A stretch of 8,296 bases of DNA from Candidatus Omnitrophota bacterium (GCA_016939345.1 JAFGHG010000002.1:1-8296), one strand, 5' to 3'; shown: positions 1 to 6,160, counted from the stretch's first letter. Made by a program: numbers and translations. Notes: a model not told the origin generated them from the letters alone.

Positions 1-158
1 AGGCCGAGTATCGCTACCTCGTGACCGATTTCCTTAAGGGCTTTATAGATCCCTGATTCAGCGTCCCAGTCAGGATCCTGAAATTCTTCCTTATAGTCAT
101 AGCCTCTGGGCCGGAAACAGGGAGTGTCAAAAAGCAGTAATACTTTTAATTTTTTCAT
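1..158 (-). CDS. ATP-grasp / D-Ala-D-Ala ligase-like protein, N-terminal part only
   Basis: The ATG at 156-158 opens a frame that stays open to the window edge (52 codons plus two bases), so only the N-terminus is visible and the gene continues beyond base 1. It begins MKKLKVLLLFDTP and then has a conserved-looking stretch ending with a GHEV segment before a hydrophobic strand (AILG). This matches the Rossmann-like N-terminal subdomain of D-alanine-D-alanine ligase-type ATP-grasp proteins, which join a carboxylate to an amine using ATP. The ATP-binding domains are not in view, so substrate and activity cannot be judged. The gene starts 3 bases after the stop of the metallopeptidase and has no close Shine-Dalgarno; translation is probably coupled. 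The family call is inference from about 50 residues. Confidence 0.6.
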   Translation of the reverse strand, partial: MKKLKVLLLFDTPCFRPRGYDYKEEFQDPDWDAESGIYKALKEIGHEVAILG

Positions 159-161
159 GAT

Positions 162-1205
162 TTAATATTCTCTTCTGTAGCCTCCGGTATAAAGATAGTT
201 CATTACTGATGTGGTTATATAACTAGTGATATCGATAACAGAAGCCGGCTCATCTTTCTCAACGATAAGCCTAAGATCCCCGCATCTTTTGATTATAGCA
301 TCGGTAAGCCCGGAGATCATAAATTTTTTTTCTCCAGTCCAGCGGGCAACATTATTGATGATATCTTTCTTGTATTTTCTGATCAATTGTTCTGCCTTAA
401 GGCTTTTCTTGTACTTTTTAAAAGCTTCTTTATCGGCGCCGGTAAATACAAATATCTTTTTTAGATTGGAATCATGAAAATCAGGCAGCTCCTCAGCATA
501 AGAATGCATTTTTTCCTTATAAAAACTTTTAAGGGTAGATCTTATCTTAGAAGCCTGCCAGTAAAGCTTCTCCTTTCTAACCAGAGGCTCTTTGCCTTTG
601 ATTTCATTCATCAACGTATCTACATAATTAAGCTTAGCCAGCACCCTCCAGCCCCGGTACTGATGCTGCCAGTTACTTTCCGGAGTAAGCCAGACAGCAA
701 AGGTCTCAGCAAAATCCTCATCAGGATGATACTGTGCATAGTAATCTTCCAGGTGCCTAACGAAATTCTTGCTGTAAGGACGGTACCTATAAGTATCGCC
801 GTACTCCTGAGAAAAACGGCCGAATATTCTCTGCCATTTTTTCCTCCGGTATAATTTATAGGCATAATTGATAGCATGGCCTGTCTCATGCCGCAGTAGT
901 TTCATGCACCAGTCTTTAGTGCCTCCTTCGACCTCAAGGACCATCTTTTTCTCAAGCCTAATCAATGCCGGGTCAGCGAGAAAAAAAGGTATACCCACTA
1001 TAGGTTCCTTATCAGGCGTCAACCACTCATCTGCCAGATAACATAAAGGCCTGAAAATTATTCCTTTTTGTCCTAATTCATCATAAAGGTCGTTAATACA
1101 ATTTTCTAACCAAGTACCTTCAATCTTTACCGGAAGCTGGCATATCCTTAATTTCAGGATATCCTCTTCAGACAGTTTTCCTAGATCTATGGCTTTAGAG
1201 GTCAT
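162..1205 (-). CDS. Putative zinc-binding metallopeptidase (HExxH)
   Basis: 347 residues with no signal peptide or membrane helix, so probably cytoplasmic. The zinc motif is LLRHETGHAINYA, with H106, E107 and H110 in HExxH form. About 50 residues later HPDEDFAETFAVWL supplies acidic candidates for the third ligand (E163 or E167), as in gluzincins. The region after it (W179 onward, YRGW then KLNYVDTLM) is what I associate with the uncharacterised 'putative zinc-binding metallopeptidase' family. The C-terminal third is lysine-rich and I do not recognise it. The gene starts 3 bases after the CBM11-like gene and ends 3 bases before the ATP-grasp gene, so the three form a tight operon. No Shine-Dalgarno is visible before the ATG, which suggests translational coupling. 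The substrate is unknown. The metallopeptidase fold is well supported by the motifs; the biological role is not. Confidence 0.8.
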   Translation of the reverse strand: MTSKAIDLGKLSEEDILKLRICQLPVKIEGTWLENCINDLYDELGQKGIIFRPLCYLADEWLTPDKEPIVGIPFFLADPALIRLEKKMVLEVEGGTKDWCMKLLRHETGHAINYAYKLYRRKKWQRIFGRFSQEYGDTYRYRPYSKNFVRHLEDYYAQYHPDEDFAETFAVWLTPESNWQHQYRGWRVLAKLNYVDTLMNEIKGKEPLVRKEKLYWQASKIRSTLKSFYKEKMHSYAEELPDFHDSNLKKIFVFTGADKEAFKKYKKSLKAEQLIRKYKKDIINNVARWTGEKKFMISGLTDAIIKRCGDLRLIVEKDEPASVIDITSYITTSVMNYLYTGGYRREY

Positions 1206-1208
1206 AAA

Positions 1209-1817
1209 CTATTTGGCTTTTAAGACTTTTATGCAGTCAAAACTAAATTGACCCTTTCCGGCAAGCCGGGGTTCAAACTGAAAACTTTTTATTGGGAAAT
1301 CAATTATTTCGTTCCTTTCGGCGTTATCCGGCTGCCAGTCTTTTCTGGGAAAAAAATCCTTAAAAAGGCATATTACCTCTTTCCAGCCTTTGGTATCATC
1401 ATCAAGAACATAACGCCAGATCTCTCCCAGGTTATCTTTTATATCAAAAGCCACAACCGCACCCTGGCCCGAACCATGCATCATAAGACTTACGGCGTTA
1501 TAGCTCTTCCAGGGAATATCTTCGGGCGCAACCAGCCACTTGTCAGCACCTTTTACATCAAGATTATAACCTCTGGCAACCCACATATAACCCGAAGGAT
1601 CTAAATTATATTCTATCTTAAGCGACTGTTCGCCGCAGACCTTATTCTGGGTATCGGCCGAAACCTTTACCGAAGAACCTTCTGCTGCGCCGAAATCAAC
1701 TGTTTCTTTAGTCAAAGGCCCTTCGAAGCTGTCAATCAAAGCTTCTTTTGGGGTACTTATATATAAAAGAATAACAATCAGAGATAAAACTAAAAGAATC
1801 AAGCCAAAAATTCTCAT
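1209..1817 (-). CDS. Membrane-anchored CBM11-like carbohydrate-binding protein
   Basis: 202 residues. Residues 3-20 form an uninterrupted hydrophobic helix after MR, an N-terminal signal anchor with no obvious lipobox cysteine, so the rest should be outside the cytoplasmic membrane. From about residue 27 the pattern is that of a CBM11/CIA30-type galactose-binding beta-sandwich. It has an opening IDSFEG strand, a SLKIEY strand, an IPWKSYNAVSL strand, a DIKDNLGEIWRY segment, a GWKEV segment and a closing FSFDCIKVLK strand. Such domains bind polysaccharides or act as chaperone-like modules; no catalytic domain is present. GGAGGT at 1823-1828, five bases before the ATG, is the best Shine-Dalgarno in the window and fixes the start. 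It is the first gene of the unit containing the metallopeptidase and ATP-grasp genes. Family level is a judgement from the strand pattern. Confidence 0.65.
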   Translation of the reverse strand: MRIFGLILLVLSLIVILLYISTPKEALIDSFEGPLTKETVDFGAAEGSSVKVSADTQNKVCGEQSLKIEYNLDPSGYMWVARGYNLDVKGADKWLVAPEDIPWKSYNAVSLMMHGSGQGAVVAFDIKDNLGEIWRYVLDDDTKGWKEVICLFKDFFPRKDWQPDNAERNEIIDFPIKSFQFEPRLAGKGQFSFDCIKVLKAK

Positions 1818-1822
1818 TTTAG

Positions 1823-1849
1823 ACCTCCATTTTGGGATTTATTATAGCA
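1823..1849 (-). promoter_or_regulatory. Extended -10 promoter and strong RBS for the CBM11-like gene
   Basis: The minus strand reads TGCTATAAT at 1849-1841, a consensus extended -10 element (TGn plus TATAAT). No convincing -35 lies 16-18 bases upstream, only T-rich sequence, as is common for extended -10 promoters. Start would be near 1834, giving a leader of about 17 bases with GGAGGT five bases before the ATG. This suggests that the downstream three genes can be transcribed independently of mnmA, although no terminator separates them. Confidence 0.55.
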
Positions 1850-1873
1850 TATTTTCTTTTTGAAAAAATATTT

Positions 1874-2932
1874 TTACTTACCGATAATACCTGCCCCTAA
1901 AACATGGCCGTTAAGATAAAAAGCTGCCACCTGGCCCGGAGCAGCATATTCCAAACCCTCTCTTAAGTAAACGGTAAGGCCCTCTGCTGATTCAGCTATC
2001 CGGCAAGGCAGTTTAGGGCTGTTATATCTTACCTTGACTTTAAGTCCTTCTTGGTTTTTAGCGAAAAATTCTCCTTGATCTATAAAGAGATTCAGCGAGT
2101 GCACTGCAAATATATTTTTCTTCAGAAAATTCCTTTCGCCGACTGTCACCTCTTTAGAATCGCTGTCAATAGACAAAACATATAAAGGTTCTTTCCAGCC
2201 AATACCTAATCCCTGGCGCTGGCCGTGAGTGTATTTGTATATCCCACTGTGCCTGGCCAATTCCTTGCCGTTTATATGCTTTATTGCTCCAGAATAGGAA
2301 AAATGATTATTAATTGAGTTCTCGATAAAATCAGAATAGCTCTTATCAGTCACAAAACAGACATCCTGGCTTTCCTGGCGTTGCTTAAAAAGAAGCTTTT
2401 CTTCTTTAGCTATGTTAATCACATCTTTCTTGGTATAGTCTGCAAGTGGAAATACAAGAAAAGAAAGTATGTCTGGACATAAAAGCGAAAGAAAATACTC
2501 CTGTGTCTTTTCGCTGTCTTTATTGGCTTTCAGCAAAAAGCGGCCTCCGGATCTTACCACCTGGGCATAATGTCCGCTGGCAAGGAAGTCTATACCAAAA
2601 GATTTTATTTTATTAAAGAATAGTCCGAATTTAATGATCCGGTTGCAAAAGGCGCAGGGATTAGGAGTAAGACCTTTTAAGTAGCTATTGATAAAATAAT
2701 CTATAATTTCTTTCTTGAAAAGCTCTCCGGCATCAAGCAGGTAATGGGGTATGTTTAATTTATCGCACAACCTCTGAGCCTGGTATAAACTGTCCAGGTC
2801 ACAGCACTTGTTTTCCTGAGGAAAAAATTTTAAAGTAAATGCTGTAAGGCTGTAGCCTTTTTTCTTTAAAAGAAAAGCTGCTACTGAAGAATCGATCCCT
2901 CCGCTTAATCCAATAGCTATTTTTTTAGGCAT
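1874..2932 (-). CDS. mnmA: tRNA-specific 2-thiouridylase MnmA
   Basis: 352 residues, normal length for MnmA (TrmU), which makes 2-thiouridine at wobble position 34 of Lys, Glu and Gln tRNAs using ATP and sulfur from a cysteine desulfurase. The ATP-binding PP-loop SGGIDSS is at residues 10-16. TPNPCAFCNR holds C93 and C96, ASGHYA is at 118-123, and SQDVCFV supplies C192. THGQRQGLG (235-243) precedes the C-terminal beta domains. C93 and C192 look like a Cys-x2-Cys plus distant Cys set in place of the Asp-x2-Cys of E. coli MnmA, where an Fe-S cluster at this site has been proposed. The ATG gives the canonical N-terminus, but only a weak GGA lies upstream. A 103-base gap with a repeat hairpin separates it from iscU. 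Its place at the end of an iscS operon fits IscS as the sulfur donor. Confidence 0.96.
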   Translation of the reverse strand: MPKKIAIGLSGGIDSSVAAFLLKKKGYSLTAFTLKFFPQENKCCDLDSLYQAQRLCDKLNIPHYLLDAGELFKKEIIDYFINSYLKGLTPNPCAFCNRIIKFGLFFNKIKSFGIDFLASGHYAQVVRSGGRFLLKANKDSEKTQEYFLSLLCPDILSFLVFPLADYTKKDVINIAKEEKLLFKQRQESQDVCFVTDKSYSDFIENSINNHFSYSGAIKHINGKELARHSGIYKYTHGQRQGLGIGWKEPLYVLSIDSDSKEVTVGERNFLKKNIFAVHSLNLFIDQGEFFAKNQEGLKVKVRYNSPKLPCRIAESAEGLTVYLREGLEYAAPGQVAAFYLNGHVLGAGIIGK

Positions 2933-2952
2933 AAATTAGTGTCCAGCTACTT

Positions 2953-3014
2953 GCATCTAGCATCTAAATTCTAAATCTTTGATTTTTTCCAACTAGATAC
3001 CAGATACTAGATAC
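2953..3014 (-). repeat. Heptad-repeat inverted repeat between iscU and mnmA
   Basis: On the minus strand three 7-base units (GTATCTA, GTATCTG, GTATCTA) are followed, after an A-rich loop region, by heptads in the opposite sense (TAGAATT, TAGATGC, TAGATGC). The 13-base arms at 3002-3014 and 2953-2965 pair completely in minus-strand RNA if two G-U pairs are allowed. A further short helix (UCUAG with a partner near 2970-2976) is possible inside. In plus-strand RNA those two positions would be A-C mismatches. No T-run follows, so it is not a standard terminator. It may be a dispersed intergenic element or an RNA processing/stability structure within the operon. Confidence 0.6.
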
Positions 3015-3035
3015 GAAATAATGAAGTTAATATTC

Positions 3036-3425
3036 TTAATCTTTATTAGTTGCCAATCTTTTGCGGTAGTCTTCAATAGCAGATTTAAGGCCTTGCTCAG
3101 CCAGCAGTGAACAATGCATTTTTATCGGCGGTAAACCGCCAAGCTCATTAGCAACATCTTTATTGGTGACTTTCAGGGCATCATCTAAGGTCTTGCCTTT
3201 GACCAGCTCGGTAAGAGCCGAAGAAGTTGCTATAGCAGCCACACAGCCAAAAGTCTTAAATGTGCAGTCGGTTATCACTGAATCCTTCACCTTTATATAG
3301 ACCCACATTACATCGCCGCATTTTGCATTTCCCACTTTTCCCACTCCGTCGGGGTTTTCCAGCTCTCCCATATTGCGGGGATTACGGAAATATTCAAACA
3401 CTTTATCGGTATAACTTTCAGTCAT
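3036..3425 (-). CDS. iscU: Fe-S cluster assembly scaffold IscU/NifU-like
   Basis: 129 residues, the size of a stand-alone IscU or the N-terminal domain of NifU. It builds [2Fe-2S]/[4Fe-4S] clusters from iron and IscS-derived sulfur and passes them to apoproteins. The three scaffold cysteines are in place: C36 in NAKCGD, C61 in TFGCVAA and C105 in MHCSLLAE. D38, the aspartate that makes clusters labile for transfer, is also present. LPPIK at 98-102 corresponds to the LPPVK motif that the chaperone HscA recognises in E. coli, yet no hscA/hscB is in the window. No C-terminal NifU ferredoxin or Nfu domain is present. The ATG at 3425 is preceded by GGTG four bases upstream. The gap from nadA is 27 bases. 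Position 104 is His, as in IscU proteins with LPPxKxHC. Confidence 0.95.
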   Translation of the reverse strand: MTESYTDKVFEYFRNPRNMGELENPDGVGKVGNAKCGDVMWVYIKVKDSVITDCTFKTFGCVAAIATSSALTELVKGKTLDDALKVTNKDVANELGGLPPIKMHCSLLAEQGLKSAIEDYRKRLATNKD

Positions 3426-3452
3426 ATTGCACCATTATTTTAAAAACATAAT

Positions 3453-4376
3453 TTAGGTAAATTGCACCATTCTTTCAAGGGCTATTCTGGCCTTTTTTAT
3501 TATTTCCGGAGCTAACTCCACCTGGCAGTCCTCTTTTTCTAAAGCCAGATACAAATCATCTAAACCGGTACGTTTCATGCTAAGGCATATCTTTGCACTG
3601 CCAAGCGAATAAAATTCTTTAGCCGGATTTTCCTTTTTTAAACGGTAGATCAAGCCTTCTTCGGTAGCAATAATAAACCTCTTGGCATCAGACTTTTTGG
3701 CCCGCTTTAGCATTCCTGAGGTTGACAATACAAAATCAGACCTCAATAAGACTTCCCTGGGGCATTCAGGGTGAGATATAACCTCAGCTTCAGGATAGAA
3801 TTTGCGAGCAAGTTCTAAGTCGGATAGTGAAAAATTCTCGTGGACAAAACAAAAACCAGGCCAGGATATAATTTCCTTTTCAGGAATATTCCTTTGAACC
3901 CACCAGCCCAGGTTTTTATCAGGGACAAAGATTACTTTTTTAACCGGGATATTTTTAACAACAGTAACAGCATTAGCTGAAGTACAGCAGACATCGCTTA
4001 AGGCCTTGATCTCGGCTGTTGTGTTGACATAGCAGACAACCCAGGCATCAGGATGCTTATTTTTTAACTCTATCAAATCTTTTGCTGTAATCATTTCAGC
4101 CAAAGGGCAACCAGCCTCTTTAACCGGCAGCAGGACCTTGCGCATAGGAGATAATATCTTAGCAGTCTCAGCCATAAACTGCACCCCGCAAAAAGCTATT
4201 ACCCGGCAATCGGCATCGCGGGATTTCTTTGAAAGCTCTAAAGAGTCGCCTACGAAATCAGCTATATCCTGGATTTGAGGTATCTGATAATTATGTGATA
4301 GTATAACTGCTTTTTTTTCTTGTTTCAGGCTTATAATCTTATCTTGAAGTGTTAAGGTGTTTGTTTCCATAATCAT
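3453..4376 (-). CDS. nadA: Quinolinate synthase NadA
   Basis: 307 residues, typical for NadA, which condenses iminoaspartate with dihydroxyacetone phosphate to quinolinate, the precursor of NAD. The three cysteines that bind the oxygen-sensitive [4Fe-4S] cluster are C90 (EAGCPLAE), C176 (WPGFCFVHE) and C264 (SAKICLSMKRT). Other family signatures are LSHNYQ at 26-31, the FCGVQFMAETAKILSP block at 62-77, CYVNTTAE at 115-122, and SHPECP at 201-206 carrying the conserved His and Glu. GAGGA lies at a usual distance before the ATG at 4376, which favours this start over the second ATG six bases downstream. It lies between iscS and iscU, 33 bases after iscS, so cluster supply and a cluster-dependent enzyme are made from one transcript. 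NadB and NadC, the partners in the pathway, are not in the window. Confidence 0.97.
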   Translation of the reverse strand: MIMETNTLTLQDKIISLKQEKKAVILSHNYQIPQIQDIADFVGDSLELSKKSRDADCRVIAFCGVQFMAETAKILSPMRKVLLPVKEAGCPLAEMITAKDLIELKNKHPDAWVVCYVNTTAEIKALSDVCCTSANAVTVVKNIPVKKVIFVPDKNLGWWVQRNIPEKEIISWPGFCFVHENFSLSDLELARKFYPEAEVISHPECPREVLLRSDFVLSTSGMLKRAKKSDAKRFIIATEEGLIYRLKKENPAKEFYSLGSAKICLSMKRTGLDDLYLALEKEDCQVELAPEIIKKARIALERMVQFT

Positions 4377-4409
4377 AAATCTTCCTCTTTTAGCAAGGTT
4401 TATACTTAT

Positions 4410-5567
4410 CTATTTTTGCTGCCAAAAAGGCGACATGCTTCTCAAACGCTGGACAATCGAAGGCAGGACCTCGATTACTTTATCTACCTGTAAAGCTGTT
4501 GTATCCTTGCCTAAACTAAAGCGCAATGAACCATGAGCAACATCATGCGGCAGGCCTAAAGCCAAAAGCACATGTGAAGGGTCCAAAGACCCGGATGTGC
4601 AGGCTGAACCGCTTGAGGCGCAAATACCTTCAAAGTCAAGATTAATCAAAATGCCCTCTCCCTCAATATATCTTATACAGATATTTGAAGTATTATAGAG
4701 CCTCTGGCTGGGATGGCCGTTGGAAAAAGCTTCGGGTATAGTTTTTAATATCCCGCTTTCCAATCTATCCCTTAAAGGCCGTATCCTTTTCTCGTCCTCT
4801 TCCATAGACTCTAAAGCCAGGGCAGCTGCTTCACCGAGGCCTACGATCCCAGGAACATTCTCTGTGCTGGAACGCCGCCCCTTTTCATGGCCGCCGCCTA
4901 ATAAAAGCGGTTGAAACTTTATGCCTTTTCTGGAAAATAAAGCACCCACTCCCTTTGGGCCGTAAAACTTATGGGCTGAAAGCGAAAGAAAATCAACACC
5001 AAGGTCTTTTACATCAACACTGATCCTGCCCACGGCCTGAACGGCATCAGTATGGACATACGTATTATTGCCATGGCATATCTTTACAATCTCTTTAATT
5101 GGCTGTAGCGTGCCTATTTCGTTATTGGCCAGCATAATGCTTGTTAAAATGGTTTCCTTTTTTAGACTTTTCTTCAGCTGTTCTATATCAACCAAGCCAT
5201 ATTTATCTACATCAAGATAAGTTACCTCAAATCCTAACTCTTGCATGTATTCGCACACGTGCAAAACAGCATGGTGTTCTATTTTTGAAGTAATAATATG
5301 CTTTCCCCTGTTCTGATGTGCAAAAGCAACACCTTTTATGGCAGTGTTGTTTGATTCTGTGCCGCCGGAAGTAAAAATTAGCTCCTCTGCCTCACAGTTA
5401 AGCAGTTTTGCCAGACTTGCTCTTGCATCTTCAACAGCTTTTCTTGCAGACTGAGCGAATTTATAAACTGAGGAAGGGTTACTGTAGATTTCGCAAAAAT
5501 AAGGAAGCATCTTTCCCAAAACTCTTTTATCTGTAGCAGTAGTGGCATTATTATCCAGATAGATCAT
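4410..5567 (-). CDS. iscS: Cysteine desulfurase, NifS/IscS family
   Basis: 385 residues, a complete class I (NifS/IscS-type) PLP enzyme that converts cysteine to alanine and carries the released sulfur as a persulfide. The N-terminus MIYLDNNATT is characteristic. Visible active-site elements are EHHAVL with H98 (stacks on PLP), HTDAVQ with D174 and Q177, SAHKFYGPKG with the PLP lysine K200, RRSSTENVPG at 231-240, and the mobile loop SSGSACTSGS with catalytic C323. The start codon overlaps the iscR stop in an ATGA arrangement. AGAGG at 5575-5579, seven bases upstream inside iscR, serves as ribosome binding site. It can supply sulfur to IscU (clusters) and MnmA (tRNA thiolation), both encoded downstream. 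The IscS/NifS distinction cannot be settled from the sequence; neighbours favour a housekeeping role. Confidence 0.97.
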   Translation of the reverse strand: MIYLDNNATTATDKRVLGKMLPYFCEIYSNPSSVYKFAQSARKAVEDARASLAKLLNCEAEELIFTSGGTESNNTAIKGVAFAHQNRGKHIITSKIEHHAVLHVCEYMQELGFEVTYLDVDKYGLVDIEQLKKSLKKETILTSIMLANNEIGTLQPIKEIVKICHGNNTYVHTDAVQAVGRISVDVKDLGVDFLSLSAHKFYGPKGVGALFSRKGIKFQPLLLGGGHEKGRRSSTENVPGIVGLGEAAALALESMEEDEKRIRPLRDRLESGILKTIPEAFSNGHPSQRLYNTSNICIRYIEGEGILINLDFEGICASSGSACTSGSLDPSHVLLALGLPHDVAHGSLRFSLGKDTTALQVDKVIEVLPSIVQRLRSMSPFWQQK

Positions 5568-5971
5568 GATTTTGCCTCTTTAGAGATAGATTCCAGGGTC
5601 TTACCCTGGAATACTAATTGAAATTTATCATAAGCTTCTTCCAGCAAATCTTTAACCCTGCAGCCATTAAATCGCCGGCAGCTATTATAGCCCTTTACGC
5701 AATCAATGACCTTATTGTGACTTAGTATCCCGATAATCTCCGATAAGGCGATATCCTTGGGATCACGATTTAAAACAAATCCTCCGCCCGGGCCTCTGGT
5801 GCTTCTGACTATTCCGGCTTTATCCAAAGGCAGGATAATTTTTCGCAGATAAGGCAGGGAGATATTCTCCTCATGAGCAATTTTTCTAAGCTGTCTAGGG
5901 CCTTTATCTGATTGGGCAAGGTTGATCAATAACCTCAAACCGTAACTGAGAGTTGTAGTAAAATTGAACAT
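5564..5971 (-). CDS. iscR: Rrf2-family regulator, IscR-like
   Basis: 135 residues with the Rrf2 winged helix-turn-helix. The recognition region starts near ISLPYLRKI (37-45) and the wing is RGPGGGF at 59-65. A long dimerisation helix begins near residue 105. C91, C98 and C104 (C-x6-C-x5-C) resemble the Fe-S ligand triad of IscR, but the position of the E. coli IscR ligand His107 is K107 here and its Glu43 is R43. It probably senses Fe-S status and represses its own operon when holo, as known for IscR; binding of a cluster is inference. CymR, the cysteine-metabolism Rrf2 regulator of Bacillus, is an alternative, but it lacks this cysteine triad. The leader is short, about 23 bases, with no clear Shine-Dalgarno. 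It overlaps iscS by four bases. Confidence 0.88.
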   Translation of the reverse strand: MFNFTTTLSYGLRLLINLAQSDKGPRQLRKIAHEENISLPYLRKIILPLDKAGIVRSTRGPGGGFVLNRDPKDIALSEIIGILSHNKVIDCVKGYNSCRRFNGCRVKDLLEEAYDKFQLVFQGKTLESISKEAKS

Positions 5972-5977
5972 TTTTAT

Positions 5978-6002
5978 ATAGTTTACCTACTTGGTGAACT
6001 AT
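5978..6002 (-). promoter_or_regulatory. Inverted-repeat operator at iscR start region
   Basis: Minus strand ATAGTTCACC, a 5-base spacer AAGTA, then GGTAAACTAT: ten-base arms with one mismatch (5993-6002 and 5978-5987). The repeat overlaps the end of the -10 hexamer and covers the expected transcription start near 5994, the place where a bound dimer would block RNA polymerase. The gene directly downstream encodes an Rrf2 regulator, so autoregulation is the simplest reading. The sequence differs from the E. coli IscR type 1 consensus. A related half-site may lie at 6034-6048, upstream of the -35 (11 of 15 bases match the proximal arm region). Confidence 0.7.
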
Positions 6003-6028
6003 TATACTCACAAGCCAACTCCTGTCAA
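6001..6028 (-). promoter_or_regulatory. Near-consensus sigma70 promoter for the iscR-iscS-nadA-iscU-mnmA operon
   Basis: The minus strand carries TTGACA (6028-6023) and TATAAT (6006-6001), both perfect hexamers, with a 16-base spacer. Predicted start is near 5994, about 23 bases before the iscR ATG. A promoter this strong, with an operator over its start site, implies that repression sets the expression level. Confidence 0.85.
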
Positions 6029-6054
6029 ATATTATTTTTAACCTACCTAACCTC

Positions 6055-6087
6055 TTCCACCTCCGAAGTGCCACTTCGTAGGTGGAA
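6055..6087. repeat. Imperfect palindrome, REP-like
   Basis: TTCCACCT, C, CGAAGT, loop GCC, ACTTCG, T, AGGTGGAA: an 8 + 6 base-pair hairpin with one mismatched position, occupying most of the space between the terminator and the iscR promoter. Neither side carries a T-run, so it is not a typical intrinsic terminator. Its compact intergenic form with a tiny loop resembles dispersed REP-type elements. Only one copy is visible in this window, so whether it is repeated in the genome is unknown. Confidence 0.6.
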
Positions 6088-6110
6088 ATGACGGTGTGGG
6101 ATCAGATAAT

Positions 6111-6142
6111 AAAAAAGGGCAGTGAAATCAATCACTGCCCTT
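6111..6142 (-). terminator. Rho-independent terminator after the DUF4190-pilin gene
   Basis: Minus strand AAGGGCAGTG, 8-base loop region ATTGATTT, CACTGCCCTT, then a run of T (6116-6111) followed by ATTAT. The stem is perfect over 10 base pairs (6115-6124 with 6133-6142) and extendable by one. It lies 19 bases beyond the stop of the upstream gene and isolates that unit from the iscR promoter. Confidence 0.92.
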
Positions 6143-6160
6143 ATAAAGGTCTTAACTTAC

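Noticed and set aside
226..477. Plus-strand open frame within the metallopeptidase gene
   Set aside because: Antisense to a gene with clear motifs; no family resemblance, promoter or ribosome binding site.
474..854. Plus-strand open frame of 126 codons
   Set aside because: Lies opposite the HExxH region and downstream coding part of the metallopeptidase; composition fits a shadow of the real gene.
620..889. Minus-strand open frame in another phase inside the metallopeptidase
   Set aside because: Overlaps the conserved zinc motif region in a different frame; no supporting signals.
1248..1604. Plus-strand open frame opposite the CBM11-like gene
   Set aside because: The minus-strand gene has a strong RBS, promoter and domain pattern; the plus frame has none.
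1849..1871. AT-only hairpin (ATATTTT/AAAATAT) after mnmA as a terminator
   Set aside because: No G-C pairs and no T-run after it on the minus strand; it overlaps the extended -10 promoter of the next gene.
2953..3014. Heptad hairpin as a rho-independent terminator or a CRISPR-like array
   Set aside because: No T-run follows the stem, and the units are 7 bases without spacers.
2933..3035. Separate promoter for mnmA in the gap after iscU
   Set aside because: I found no pair of -35 and -10 boxes with acceptable spacing.
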